64,000 bases of DNA from Pseudonocardiales bacterium (GTDB lineage: Bacteria > Actinomycetota > Actinomycetes > Mycobacteriales > Pseudonocardiaceae), in NCBI GenBank assembly GCA_019243635.1, contig JAFAUB010000008.1, positions 103,262-167,261 on the forward strand, read 5' to 3'. The translations under genes and the position numbers were made by a program. Shown in pieces: positions 25,716 to 34,859 of the stretch. How positions within the stretch are numbered: position 1 is the stretch's first letter; the number at the start of each line of letters is the position of its first letter. A model generated the notes under the pieces. It made no database searches. It was not told the DNA's origin and was given only the letters and a program-made list of their open reading frames with translations.

Positions 25716-27269
25716 ATGCGCGTCACCGGGCTGGGGCACGCCGGGTTGTACATCGAGACGCACGGGGCCAGTGTGCTGTGCGACCCGTGGGTCAACGCCG
25801 CGTTCTTCGGGTCGTGGTTTCCGTTCCCGGACAACAGCGAGCTGGACTGGGACAGCCTCGGGCAGGCCGACTACCTCTTCATCTCGCATCTGCACCGTGA
25901 CCATTTCGACGCCGAGCTGCTGCGTCGGCACGTCCGCAAGAACACGACGGTGCTGCTGCCGGAGTATCCGACCGACGAGCTCCAGCGCGAGCTGTCGGCG
26001 CTGGGCTTCACGGAGTTCCTGCGCACCGAGAGCGGGGTTCCCGTCGAGCGCGACGGGCTGCGCATCATGATCACGGCGCTCACCGGGCCGAGTGACGGCC
26101 CCATCGGTGACTCGGCGCTGTCGCTGGACGATGGGCGAACCGTGCTGCTGAACCAGAATGACGCGCACCCGCTCGACATAGAGCGGCTACGCGAGTTCGG
26201 GAACGTGCACGCCTACTTCACGCAGTTCTCCGGCGCGATCTGGTGGCCGATGGTCTACGACCTGCCCGGGGGTGCGAAGCGGGAGTTCGCGCGGCGTAAG
26301 CGCGCCGGGCAGTCCGATCGGACGCTGCGCTACATCGACGCCGTCGACGCCGCGCAGGTGTTCCCGACCGCCGGGCCACCGTGTTTCCTGGACGAGGAGC
26401 TGTTTCACCTCAACGGGCACGGTGTGGACGGCGAGAGCATCTTCACCGACCAGGTCGAGTTCCTCGCCGAGCTGCGTGCCGCGCGGCCCGCGGTCTCCGC
26501 GCACCTGCTGCTGCCGGGCACCGTCGCGGAGCTCGACGGCGCCGACTGCACGCTGAGCCACCAGCGGCACACCGACATCGAGATCCGGCACATCTTCCAG
26601 GAGAAGACGGCGTACCTACGGGAGCTGCAGGCACGCAAGCAGCCCGAGCTGGCCAGGGAACGAGACAGCCGGGCCCCGCTGCCCGTCGACCTCCTTGACC
26701 AGCTCAAAGCATGGTGGGAGCCACTGCTCAAGCGCGCCGACAACATCTGCGGGGGGGTCGGCGGCCCGGTGCGCCTCGACGCCGGCGAGCTGCCGATCGT
26801 CATCGACTTCCCCGCCCGCGAGATCCGCCACTACGCCGGAGAGACCTGTCGCTACCGGTTGTCCACGACCGCGGACCTCATCGCGACGAACCTTGCACGC
26901 CGAGAGGTCGACTGGTCCAACAGCCTCTTCCTCTCCTGCCGGTTCACCGCCCGCCGCGTCGGACAGTACAACGAGTACGTCTACATCTTCTTCAAGTGTC
27001 TGTCCGAGGAGCGCATCGACTACGTCGAGAACTGGTATGACGAGCGCAACGACGACGGCCAGGACATCGAGCTCGGCGGCTGGCGGCTGCAGCGGCGCTG
27101 CCCGCACCTCCGTGCCGACCTCACCAGGTTCGGCAGCGTGGAGAACGACGTGCTGACCTGTGCCCTCCATGGCTGGCGCTTCGACCTCGCCACGGGACGC
27201 TGCCTCACCTCCGGGGGCCACGAGATCCGCGCGGCTCGCACAGACGCGGGCTCCCCGGTCGGGGAGTAG
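25716..27269 (+). CDS. MBL-fold hydrolase fused to a C-terminal Rieske [2Fe-2S] domain
   Basis: 517 residues. Residues 1-about 250 are an UlaG-like metallo-beta-lactamase fold (GLGHAGLYIE, then FISHLHRDHFDAELL as the HxHxDH metal site). A middle helical region follows, and residues about 455-500 hold a Rieske cluster motif CPHLRADL ... CALHGWRFDL (Cys-x-His and Cys-x2-His). The combination recalls CMP-sialic acid hydroxylase-type proteins in reversed order and is found in mycobacteria as a conserved hypothetical. An oxygenase or electron-transfer role is likely; the substrate is unknown. GAGGGAGAG precedes the ATG, and a 9-bp sequence CCACGACAC is repeated in the leader. Confidence 0.85.
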   Translation: MRVTGLGHAGLYIETHGASVLCDPWVNAAFFGSWFPFPDNSELDWDSLGQADYLFISHLHRDHFDAELLRRHVRKNTTVLLPEYPTDELQRELSALGFTEFLRTESGVPVERDGLRIMITALTGPSDGPIGDSALSLDDGRTVLLNQNDAHPLDIERLREFGNVHAYFTQFSGAIWWPMVYDLPGGAKREFARRKRAGQSDRTLRYIDAVDAAQVFPTAGPPCFLDEELFHLNGHGVDGESIFTDQVEFLAELRAARPAVSAHLLLPGTVAELDGADCTLSHQRHTDIEIRHIFQEKTAYLRELQARKQPELARERDSRAPLPVDLLDQLKAWWEPLLKRADNICGGVGGPVRLDAGELPIVIDFPAREIRHYAGETCRYRLSTTADLIATNLARREVDWSNSLFLSCRFTARRVGQYNEYVYIFFKCLSEERIDYVENWYDERNDDGQDIELGGWRLQRRCPHLRADLTRFGSVENDVLTCALHGWRFDLATGRCLTSGGHEIRAARTDAGSPVGE

Positions 27270-27316
27270 CAGCCACCAGAGCAACCGGGGCGAAGACGGC
27301 GGTAGCGTGCGCTGCC

Positions 27317-28369
27317 GTGCACACGATGCTCGCCGGGCTCACGACGATGCGTCTGGGTGGTCTTGCCGGTGAGTACGAGGTCGCGCGCACGCCCGAGCAC
27401 CTTGTCGCGCTGATCCGGGAAGCCGACGCCGCGAGCAAGCCGGTTCTCGTGATGGGGGGCGGCTCCAACCTCGTCGTCGGCGACCAGGGCTTCGAGGGCC
27501 TGGTGGTGCGGGTCGCCACGTCCAGGCTGGATGTCCACGGGGAGGATGTCACCGTCGACGCCGGCGTCGAGTGGGACACCGTCGTCGAGACCTCCCTCGA
27601 CGCGGGACTCGCGGGACTGGAGCCGTTGTCGGGCATCCCGGGCTCGACCGGGGGGACCCCCGTGCAGAACGTGGGTGCCTACGGCGCCCTGACCTCAGAG
27701 CTGCTCCGCCACCTGACCGTGTACGACCGTGTGACCGGCACAGTCGAGCGGTGGGCGCCGGACAGGTGTGGCTTCGGTAGCCACCGGCAGTCGGTCTTCA
27801 AGCACACCGACCGCTACGTGGTGCTCGACGTGACCTTCCGCCTGACCCGCTCCACCCGGTCAGGCCCTATCCGCTATGCGGGTCTCGCCGAGCGGCTCGG
27901 CATCGTGCCCGGCGCAACCGCGCCGAGCACGGAGGTACGAGAGGCCGTCCTCGCGCTGCGCCGTGAGCGGGGGATGATTCTCGACGCCGACGATCACGAT
28001 ACGTGGAGTGTCGGGTCGTTCTTCATCAACCCTGTGCTCGCCTCAGTGCCGGACACGGCCCGGGACTGCCCGCGATACCCCGATCCAGGGGGAACGAAGC
28101 TGTCGGCGGCGTGGCTCATCGATCATGCCGGATTCCCCCGTGGATACGGCCGCGACCGGGGTCGCGGCGCGGTCGCCCTGTCTTCGAAGCACACCCTGGC
28201 CGTGACGAACCGCGGTACCGCCACGACCGCCGAGGTCATGGAGTTCGCCGCGCATATCCGGGACGGTGTCGAACGACGGTTCGGCATCCGTCTCGGGCCG
28301 GAATGCGACCTGGTCAACTGCAAGTTCGGCTGGAGTGCTCCTGAGACGCTCGACTCAGCGAGCGCCTGA
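27317..28369 (+). CDS. murB: UDP-N-acetylenolpyruvoylglucosamine reductase MurB
   Basis: 350 residues. The FAD-binding motifs are VLVMGGGSNLVV and GLEPLSGIPGSTGGTPVQNVG, shown separately. The catalytic serine lies in WSVGSFFINP and the C-terminal glutamate in RLGPECDLVN, the type I arrangement. It reduces UDP-GlcNAc-enolpyruvate to UDP-MurNAc with NADPH. The GTG at 27317 has no clear ribosome site, and an ATG 9 bp later is an alternative. It is placed as in mycobacteria, just before an SDR gene and mshA. Confidence 0.95.
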   Translation: MHTMLAGLTTMRLGGLAGEYEVARTPEHLVALIREADAASKPVLVMGGGSNLVVGDQGFEGLVVRVATSRLDVHGEDVTVDAGVEWDTVVETSLDAGLAGLEPLSGIPGSTGGTPVQNVGAYGALTSELLRHLTVYDRVTGTVERWAPDRCGFGSHRQSVFKHTDRYVVLDVTFRLTRSTRSGPIRYAGLAERLGIVPGATAPSTEVREAVLALRRERGMILDADDHDTWSVGSFFINPVLASVPDTARDCPRYPDPGGTKLSAAWLIDHAGFPRGYGRDRGRGAVALSSKHTLAVTNRGTATTAEVMEFAAHIRDGVERRFGIRLGPECDLVNCKFGWSAPETLDSASA

Positions 28370-28398
28370 GCCTGCCGACAAGTGCCTCCCGCGCGTGC

Positions 28399-29139
28399 TC
28401 AGGGGCGCCGGTAGGCGCGCATCGCGGAGTGCTGGTCGCGTGGCTTGACCACGATCAGATCCAGGTTGACGTGCGCGGGCCTGGTCACGGCGAAGGCGAT
28501 GACCTCCGCGACGTCCCGCGCGGTCAGGGGGGTGAGACCGGCGTAGACCCGGTCCGCCTGCTCGGCGTCGCCGTCGAAGCGCACCAGGGAGAACTCGGTC
28601 TCCACCATGCCGGGCGCGACCTCGACGAACCGCACCGGCTGCCCGAGATGCTCGCCACGCAGCGTGCGGTGCACGGCCGCCTGCGCGTGCTTGGCGGAGG
28701 TGTAGCCGGAGCCGTTGTCGTAGGTCTCCAGCGCGGCGATCGAGGTCACGGTGACCAGCACGCCGTCCCCGGAGTCGATCAGCTTCGGAAGCAACGCCCT
28801 GGTCATCCGTAGCGTGCCGAGCACGTTGGCCTCCCACATCCAGCGCCACTGGTCTTCCTCGGCCACCATCACCGGTTCGAACCCCTTCGCGCCGCCGGCG
28901 TTGTTCACCAGCACCCGCGCGGCGGGCACCGCCGCGGCGAAGGCGGCCACCGAGTCCGGGTCCAGCACATCGAGCGCCATGGCGGTGCCGTCGATCTCGT
29001 CGGCGATCTCCTGGCAGCGCCGCACCCGGCGCGCCCCCAGCACCACATGGAACCCGGCCGCTGCCAGCGCCCGAGCCGTAGCCGCCCCGATCCCACTACT
29101 CCCCCCCGTCACCACCGCAGTCGCTCTCTCCCCACCCAC
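28399..29139 (-). CDS. Short-chain dehydrogenase/reductase (Rv0484c-like)
   Basis: 246 residues, classical SDR: TGGSSGIGAATA cofactor loop, LVNNAGG, serine in TVTSIAALE and active-site YTSAKHAQA. The arrangement murB, SDR on the opposite strand, mshA is the same as in Mycobacterium, supporting orthology with the conserved but uncharacterised SDR there. GTG start. A 63-bp palindrome starts 25 bp upstream, so it would lie in this gene's leader or promoter. Confidence 0.9.
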   Translation of the reverse strand: MGGERATAVVTGGSSGIGAATARALAAAGFHVVLGARRVRRCQEIADEIDGTAMALDVLDPDSVAAFAAAVPAARVLVNNAGGAKGFEPVMVAEEDQWRWMWEANVLGTLRMTRALLPKLIDSGDGVLVTVTSIAALETYDNGSGYTSAKHAQAAVHRTLRGEHLGQPVRFVEVAPGMVETEFSLVRFDGDAEQADRVYAGLTPLTARDVAEVIAFAVTRPAHVNLDLIVVKPRDQHSAMRAYRRP

Positions 29140-29163
29140 ACTCCCACCCTAAATCCCGCCCCC

Positions 29164-29226
29164 CGCATTCAGCGGGCTCAGCGGGGTAAAAAGGGGTCTA
29201 CAACCCCGCTGAGCCCGCTGAATGCG
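29164..29226. repeat. Dispersed palindrome, copy 1
   Basis: 24-bp perfect arms at 29164-29187 and 29203-29226 around a 15-nt loop. The arms begin CGCATTCAGCGGGCTCAGCG and are identical to those at 45737-45800 and 63736-63799. This copy sits between the divergent SDR and mshA genes, where a simple terminator role is not expected. Confidence 0.9.
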
Positions 29227-29278
29227 GTCGAGGTGGTGATGGGGGCAAGATGAGCGGGTGATCGGGAGGGTTGGGGGG

Positions 29279-30550
29279 GTGTTGCGACGGGTGGCGGTGC
29301 TGTCTGTGCATACCTCGCCGTTGGAGCTGCCGGGTACGGGCGATGCCGGGGGGATGAACGTCTACATCGTGCAGACCGCGACCCGGCTGGCCCGCCGTGG
29401 TGTCGAGGTGGAGGTCTTCACCCGGGCCACCTCCTCCGAGCTGCCCCCGGTGGTGGAGCTCACGCCGGGGGTCACCGTGCGGCACATCGCGGCCGGGCCC
29501 TACGAGGGACTGGCCAAGAATGACCTGCCCGCGCAGCTGTGCGCGTTCACCGCCGGGGTGCTGCGAGCCGAGGCGCGCCGCGAGCCGGGCTACTACGACC
29601 TGGTGCACTCGCACTACTGGCTGTCGGGCCAGGTCGGGTGGCTGGCCCGGGACCGCTGGGGAGTCCCCCTGGTGCACACCGCGCACACCCTGGCCAAGGT
29701 GAAGAACGCCGCGCTGGCCCAGGGTGACGCTCCGGAGCCGCATACCCGGGTGATCGGCGAGCAGCAGGTGGTGACCGAGGCCGACCGGTTGGTCGCGAAC
29801 ACGCCGGCCGAGACCGCGCAGCTGGTGGAGCTCTACGGTGCCGACCCGGCCCGCACCGCCACCATCACGCCGGGAGTCGACCTGGAGCTCTTCACGCCGG
29901 GATCGCGGGAAGCCGCCCGGGCTGGGTTGGGCCTGCCCCGCGACGCCGTGGTACTCGCCTTCATCGGTCGCATCCAGCCGCTCAAGGGACCGGACGTGCT
30001 GTTGCGCGCCGCGGCCGAGATGCTGCGCCGCCATCCGGCGCTGCGCGACCGGCTGCGAGTGCTGGTGGTGGGCGGACCGTCGGGGAGCGGACTGGCCGAG
30101 CCCACCGCGTTGCACCAGCTGGCCGCCGGCTTAGGGATCTCAGAGCATGTCGTGTTCGCTCCCCCGCAGGGTGGCTCCGCGCTGGTCGGGGTGTACCGCG
30201 CCGCCGATGTGGTGGCGGTACCCAGCTACAGCGAGTCGTTCGGCCTGGTCGCGCTGGAGGCGCAGGCATGCGGAACACCGGTGGTCGCCGCCGAGGTGGG
30301 CGGCCTGCCGGTGGCGGTGGCCGATGGAGTGTCCGGTCAGTTGGTGGCCAACCACCACCCAGCCGGCTGGGCGGACATCCTGTCGGCTGTCGCGCTGCAC
30401 CCGCGGCGGCGCGCGGAGCTCGCGGCTGGTGCCGCCCAGCATGCCCGGCGGTTCTCCTGGGAGCGCACCACCGCGGCGCTGCTGCGTGTCTACGCCGACG
30501 CGGCGGCCGCCTACCGGGTGGACACCTTGGCGCGCGAGGTGGCGGTGTGA
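29279..30550 (+). CDS. mshA: D-inositol-3-phosphate glycosyltransferase MshA
   Basis: About 423 residues, GT4 family. It catalyses the first committed step of mycothiol synthesis, transferring GlcNAc from UDP-GlcNAc to inositol-3-phosphate. Seen: [23 protein letters not shown] in part with the GGMNVY loop, [26 protein letters not shown], and the EX7E-type [14 protein letters not shown]. The GTG at 29279 is preceded by GGGAGGG; a GTG at 29258 would add 7 residues. It overlaps the next gene by 4 bp. Confidence 0.95.
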   Translation: MLRRVAVLSVHTSPLELPGTGDAGGMNVYIVQTATRLARRGVEVEVFTRATSSELPPVVELTPGVTVRHIAAGPYEGLAKNDLPAQLCAFTAGVLRAEARREPGYYDLVHSHYWLSGQVGWLARDRWGVPLVHTAHTLAKVKNAALAQGDAPEPHTRVIGEQQVVTEADRLVANTPAETAQLVELYGADPARTATITPGVDLELFTPGSREAARAGLGLPRDAVVLAFIGRIQPLKGPDVLLRAAAEMLRRHPALRDRLRVLVVGGPSGSGLAEPTALHQLAAGLGISEHVVFAPPQGGSALVGVYRAADVVAVPSYSESFGLVALEAQACGTPVVAAEVGGLPVAVADGVSGQLVANHHPAGWADILSAVALHPRRRAELAAGAAQHARRFSWERTTAALLRVYADAAAAYRVDTLAREVAV

Positions 30551-31035
30551 GCCGCCCGGCACAGCTGGACCAGGTCATCGCCGGGGTACTGGAGGGGGCC
30601 GGGCTTGCGCACGAGCACCGCGGGCCGGGCAGCTTCATCGTCACCCTGCCGGGCACCAAGAAGCTGCAGACCACCTGCTGGGTGCTGGTGGGCCGGCACG
30701 GGGTGCTGGTGGAGGCCTTCGTATGCCGGCATCCCGACGAGGCACACGAGGACGTCTACCGCCTGCTGCTGCGCCGTAACGCGAGGCTGTACGGCGTGCA
30801 CTACGCGCTGGACAAGGTCGGCGACATCTACCTCATCGGTCGGCTGGCCCATCATACGATGACCGCCGATGAGCTGGACCGGGTGCTGGGCCAGGTGCTC
30901 GAGGCCGCAGACGGTGACTTCGACACCCTGTTGGAGATCGGGTTCGCCTCCTCGATCCGACGGGAATGGGCCTGGCGGGTGGCCCGTGGCGAGTCCCTGA
31001 ACAACCTTGCCGCATTCGAGCACCTGGTGCGCTGA
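30547..31035 (+). CDS. YbjN-domain protein coupled to mshA
   Basis: 162 residues of the YbjN/SctC-chaperone-like fold ([48 protein letters not shown]). It corresponds to the conserved gene directly after mshA in Mycobacterium (Rv0487 position). The GTG overlaps the mshA stop as GTGA, so translation is coupled. The function is not known; a chaperone-like role is inferred from fold only. Confidence 0.9.
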   Translation: MSRPAQLDQVIAGVLEGAGLAHEHRGPGSFIVTLPGTKKLQTTCWVLVGRHGVLVEAFVCRHPDEAHEDVYRLLLRRNARLYGVHYALDKVGDIYLIGRLAHHTMTADELDRVLGQVLEAADGDFDTLLEIGFASSIRREWAWRVARGESLNNLAAFEHLVR

Positions 31036-31533
31036 ACCGATCTCCCTGCTGACCGTGCTGAGGGTGATGGCGGAGCGGCCCGGGGGGAGAGGGGGAGTCG
31101 CACACTCGGAGCCGCCCCGCCACTGGTATCCCGCGTAGACGGATCCCCATGGGTGAGGGGTACCCAGGAGCCCTGGCGGGCCGCAGTCCGAGGGGGGAGG
31201 ACGGACTGCGGGCTTCTGCTCACCTGCCCGGAAGTACGGTGGGAGCGGCGAGGAGAGCGGTGAAACCCTCTCAGTCAGACGAACGGATCTCAAGGCCTTC
31301 GTGGCAACTGATTCCCAGCACAACCCGATTGGCCTACCGTGTCCGCTCCGCACTGACCCGCCCTACCGGCGAGGCCGGCCGGTCGGACCGTACCGGCAAG
31401 AAAGAATCTTGGACGCCGAGTAACATCCGGGCCGGCCACCGCGACAACACAGTGAGTACCGGGATATCGCCGGCACGAGGTGCGACCGGACCGCAGGATG
31501 TATGGTGCACCGATCTCTGGGAGGTAGACGGAC
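31036..31533. other. About 500-bp gap with one hairpin
   Basis: No credible gene was found. A perfect 10-bp dyad (arms 31181-31190 and 31202-31211, core CCGCAGTCCG, 11-nt G-rich loop) lies about 145 bp after the ybjN-like stop and may terminate the mshA operon. The remainder should carry the promoter for the small gene at 31534; nothing else stands out. Confidence 0.45.
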
Positions 31534-31758
31534 ATGAGCATGGCAGCGATCCTGGCCGAATTGCCGGACATGTGGCGCAGCGCGTTGACCGCGCATGTGG
31601 CTGACCCGCAGGGTCGCTGCTGGGCTTGCCGCGACGAGAACGGTGTCGCGGCGGCGTGGCCGTGCCTGACCCGCGAGGTCGCCGAAGAAGCCAAGTACCT
31701 CTACGAAGGCGGGCTTCCGGGCACCTTCGGCGGCCGTCACGCCGCACGCAAGGGCTGA
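31534..31758 (+). CDS. Small conserved-looking Cys-containing hypothetical protein
   Basis: 74 residues: MSMAAILAELPDMWRSALTA, then GRCWACRDENG and WPCLTREVAEEAKYLYEGG. The Cys-x2-Cys with a later Cys might bind a metal, but a fourth ligand is not obvious. A GGGAGG purine run lies upstream of the ATG at 31534; a second ATG is at 31540. Composition and start context support a real gene. The role is unknown. Confidence 0.65.
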   Translation: MSMAAILAELPDMWRSALTAHVADPQGRCWACRDENGVAAAWPCLTREVAEEAKYLYEGGLPGTFGGRHAARKG

Positions 31759-31800
31759 CCGCCAAGAAGCCTCCCGACAGGGGTCCCCAGGTAGGGGACC

Positions 31801-31889
31801 CCAACGCAGGGAACCCCCAACGCAGGGAACCGCTGTGCAACCAGCCGTTCCCGGGGGGCGGGGGAAGCGGGCGACCAGCGGTTCCCTGC
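31801..31889. repeat. Structured repeat region upstream of gpm
   Basis: CCAACGCAGGGAACC is present twice in tandem from 31801, and a perfect 14-bp inverted repeat (31822-31835 with 31876-31889, core GCAGGGAACCGCTG) encloses a 40-nt G-rich interior. It could be the terminator of the small gene upstream or a structured leader for gpm, whose start is 175 bp downstream. Confidence 0.5.
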
Positions 31890-32064
31890 AACGACGGTGG
31901 GGGTGTCAGCAAGGGGTTCAGCACACCGTCGTCGCAGATTAATGTACGGGTAACCGGGCAGTCACCGCCAGCGCCCGTTCGGGCCATCTGGTTGAAGATG
32001 GACCGATCCCCGGTGGCCGGACCTCGCGGCAGGGGGGGTCGCGGCACCTGTCAGTCTTGTCGAC

Positions 32065-32805
32065 ATGAGCTTGGGAACCCTGGTCCTACTCCGCCACGGC
32101 GAGAGCGAGTGGAACGCCAAGAACCTGTTCACCGGGTGGGTGGATGTGTCGTTGTCGGCTCGCGGTGAGCGCGAGGCGGTGCGCTGCGGTGAGCTGATGT
32201 GCGAGTCCGGGCTGCTACCCGACGTCGTGCACACATCGCTGCTACGCCGCGCGATCTGCACCGCCTACCTCGCGCTCGACGTCGCCGACCGGCACTGGAT
32301 TCCGGTGCGCCGCGACTGGCGGCTCAACGAGCGGCACTACGGCGCGCTGCAGGGCATGGATAAGACGCAGATCCGCCAGGAGTACGGCGACGAGCAGTTC
32401 ACGCTGTGGCGCCGCTCCTATGACACCCGGCCACCGTTGATCGAGCGCGGCGGCGAGTTCGGTCAGGACGGCGACCCACGATACGCGGGCGTCGAGGTCC
32501 CCAGAGCCGAGTGCCTGGCCGACGTGGTGGGCCGAATGCTGCCGTACTGGGAGTCGTCGATCGTGCCCGACCTGCGGGCCGGGCGCACCGTGCTGGTTGC
32601 CGCGCACGGCAACTCGCTGCGCGCGTTGATCAAGCACCTGGACTGGCTCGACGCGTGGACCATCGTCGGCCTCAACATCCCCACCGGCATCCCGCTGCGG
32701 TACGACTTCGACGACCGGTTCCGGCCGGTCGTTCGGGGCGGCACCTATCTTGATCCTGACGCGGCGGTCGAGGCCATCACCGCAGTCGCCCAGCAAGGCC
32801 GGTAG
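32065..32805 (+). CDS. gpmA: 2,3-bisphosphoglycerate-dependent phosphoglycerate mutase
   Basis: 246 residues. The phospho-histidine motif is [10 protein letters not shown] near the N-terminus, then [31 protein letters not shown] in part, and the second catalytic histidine in [13 protein letters not shown]. It interconverts 3- and 2-phosphoglycerate. The placement just before senX3-regX3 is the mycobacterial arrangement. The ATG lacks a clear ribosome site (preceding bases are CTTGTCGAC), so leaderless translation is possible. Confidence 0.95.
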   Translation: MSLGTLVLLRHGESEWNAKNLFTGWVDVSLSARGEREAVRCGELMCESGLLPDVVHTSLLRRAICTAYLALDVADRHWIPVRRDWRLNERHYGALQGMDKTQIRQEYGDEQFTLWRRSYDTRPPLIERGGEFGQDGDPRYAGVEVPRAECLADVVGRMLPYWESSIVPDLRAGRTVLVAAHGNSLRALIKHLDWLDAWTIVGLNIPTGIPLRYDFDDRFRPVVRGGTYLDPDAAVEAITAVAQQGR

Positions 32806-32834
32806 TTCACCAATCCGGATGTCGACACAGCGAT

Positions 32835-32856
32835 GAAGGATGAACTCAGGGTGAAC
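32835..32856 (-). promoter_or_regulatory. PHO-box-like 11-bp direct repeat before senX3
   Basis: On the minus strand the sequence reads GTTCACCCTGA followed immediately by GTTCATCCTTC, two 11-bp units. This matches the PhoP/RegX3 type box (GTTCAYYY per unit) known from actinobacterial phosphate control. A further ATTCACCC half-site lies at 32868-32875 on the plus strand. It sits about 95 bp upstream of the senX3 start, consistent with RegX3 autoregulation. Confidence 0.6.
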
Positions 32857-32951
32857 ACGGGGCGAAAATTCACCCAAATGCGGGTGGTTGGGGTCACTCC
32901 GGGTACGCCAGCACTAGGGATCACACCCGGTCCGGTGTTTACGATTGACAC

Positions 32952-34133
32952 GTGACACTCGCAGCCGTCGTGGTCCCCGCGATCGGCACGCTGATGGTCG
33001 GGCTGGTGGTCGGGATCCTGATCAGCCGGCGTGCCGGCGCACCGGCACCGCCGCCGCCCGGGGACGACGCGATGATCGCCGAGCTGGTCCAGCGGGTGGT
33101 GCTCTCCTCGCACAACGGCCTGGTGCTGCTCGACCGGATGGGCGACGTGGTGCTGGCCAACCCACCGGCCCTGGAGCTGGGCCTCGTGCGCGGCTCGCGT
33201 CCGGACGAGCGCGCGCGCAAAGCCGCTGAGCAGGCGCGCGACACCGACACGGTGGTCCACATCGACCTCTCGCCACTGGACCGTAGTGCGCGATCCGGTC
33301 GGGGGCCCACCGCTGTACTCGGGGAGGTCCGACCGCTGGGCGACGGCTTCACCGTGATCGACGCCTCTGACGAGTCGGATGCGGTTCGGCTCGAGGCGAC
33401 CCGGCGGGACTTCGTGGCCAACGTCAGCCACGAGCTGAAGACGCCGGTCGGGGCGATGGCGCTGCTCGCCGAGGCGGTGCTGGACGCCGCCGACGACCCG
33501 CACGAGGTGCGCCGGTTCGGCACCAAAATCCTCAACGAGGCCAACCGGTTGGGCACGCTGGTCACCGAGCTGATCGCGCTGTCCCGGCTGCAGGGCGCCG
33601 AGCGGCTCCCCGCGCTGGCCACTGTCGAGGTCGACCAGGTGGTGCAGGAGGCGCTGGGTCGTTGCCGGCTGGCCGCCGAGTCGGCCAACATCCGGATCAC
33701 TGTCGACCAGCCCAGCGGGCTGGTGTTCAACGGCGACGCGACGTTGCTGGTGACCGCGCTGTCCAACCTGCTCGACAACGCGGTGTCCTACTCGACACCG
33801 GGCAGTCCGGTGTCGGTCAGCAGGCGGCTGGAGGACGGTTTCGTGGAGATCGCCGTCACCGACCGCGGCCTGGGCATCGCCCACGAGCACCAGGAAAGGG
33901 TGTTCGAGAGGTTCTTCCGGATCGACCAGGCGCGCAGCCGGTCCACCGGCGGCACCGGGCTGGGACTGGCGATCGTCAAGCACGTCGCCGCCAACCACGG
34001 CGGTGACGTTCAGCTCTGGAGCAAGCCCGGCACCGGCTCCACCTTCACCCTCCGGATCCCCGCGCATCCGGACAGCCCCCAACACACGTCACGCACGTTA
34101 TCGACACCCGAGTACGTGGGAGGGTCGCCATGA
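32952..34133 (+). CDS. senX3: Sensor histidine kinase SenX3
   Basis: 393 residues. An N-terminal membrane segment (about 5-25) is followed by a short PAS-like region (NGLVLLDRMGDVVLANPPAL), the H-box FVANVSHELKTPVGAM, and the ATPase domain with NLLDNAVSYS, DRGLGIA, FFRIDQARSRSTGGTGLGLA in part. It senses phosphate limitation together with the Pst system in mycobacteria. It overlaps regX3 by 4 bp (ATGA). The GTG start has little leader sequence resembling a ribosome site. Confidence 0.95.
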   Translation: MTLAAVVVPAIGTLMVGLVVGILISRRAGAPAPPPPGDDAMIAELVQRVVLSSHNGLVLLDRMGDVVLANPPALELGLVRGSRPDERARKAAEQARDTDTVVHIDLSPLDRSARSGRGPTAVLGEVRPLGDGFTVIDASDESDAVRLEATRRDFVANVSHELKTPVGAMALLAEAVLDAADDPHEVRRFGTKILNEANRLGTLVTELIALSRLQGAERLPALATVEVDQVVQEALGRCRLAAESANIRITVDQPSGLVFNGDATLLVTALSNLLDNAVSYSTPGSPVSVSRRLEDGFVEIAVTDRGLGIAHEHQERVFERFFRIDQARSRSTGGTGLGLAIVKHVAANHGGDVQLWSKPGTGSTFTLRIPAHPDSPQHTSRTLSTPEYVGGSP

Positions 34134-34831
34134 TCAGAGTGTTGATCGTCGAGGACGAGGAGGACTTCGCTGACCCGCTGGCCTTCCTGCTCCGCAAGGA
34201 GGGCTTCGCGCCGGCGGTGGCCAGCACCGGGTCCGAGGCGTTGGAGGAGTTCGACCGCAACGGAGCCGACATCGTGCTGCTCGACCTGATGCTTCCCGGG
34301 ATGAGCGGTACGGACGTCTGCAAGCAACTGCGGGCGCGCTCCGCCGTCCCGGTGATCATGGTGACCGCTCGGGACAGCGAGATCGACAAGGTGGTGGGGC
34401 TGGAGCTCGGCGCCGACGACTACGTCACCAAGCCCTACTCGGCCCGAGAGCTCATCGCGCGGATCCGCGCGGTGCTGCGCCGCGGCGGCGAGATCCCCGA
34501 TGGCCCGGCTGCGGGCGTCGCCCCCGGGCCGGTCGTGCTGGAGGCCGGGCCGGTGCGGATGGACGTCGAGCGGCATATCGTCGCCGTGGCCGGACAGGAG
34601 GTGGGGCTGCCGCTCAAGGAGTTCGACCTGCTGGAGTACCTGCTGCGCAACGTGGGCCGGGTGCTCACCCGAGGCCAGCTCATCGACCGAGTGTGGGGAG
34701 CGGACTACGTCGGCGACACCAAGACCCTGGACGTGCACGTCAAGCGGTTGCGCTCCAAGATCGAAGAGGATCCCTCCTCGCCTCGGCACCTGCTCACCGT
34801 CCGCGGGCTTGGCTATAAGTACGACACCTGA
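34130..34831 (+). CDS. regX3: Response regulator RegX3
   Basis: 233 residues, OmpR type. The receiver has Glu/Asp near residues 8-10 (IVEDEED), the phospho-acceptor Asp in IVLLDLMLPGMSG and Lys in YVTKPYSARELIAR. The winged helix ends VKRLRSKIEEDPSSPRHLL with VRGLGYKYDT. It is coupled to senX3. In relatives it activates phosphate uptake and other starvation genes by binding PHO-box-like repeats. Confidence 0.95.
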   Translation: MIRVLIVEDEEDFADPLAFLLRKEGFAPAVASTGSEALEEFDRNGADIVLLDLMLPGMSGTDVCKQLRARSAVPVIMVTARDSEIDKVVGLELGADDYVTKPYSARELIARIRAVLRRGGEIPDGPAAGVAPGPVVLEAGPVRMDVERHIVAVAGQEVGLPLKEFDLLEYLLRNVGRVLTRGQLIDRVWGADYVGDTKTLDVHVKRLRSKIEEDPSSPRHLLTVRGLGYKYDT

Positions 34832-34859
34832 GCACGCTCGCGGCGTAGCCTGGCCCCTC

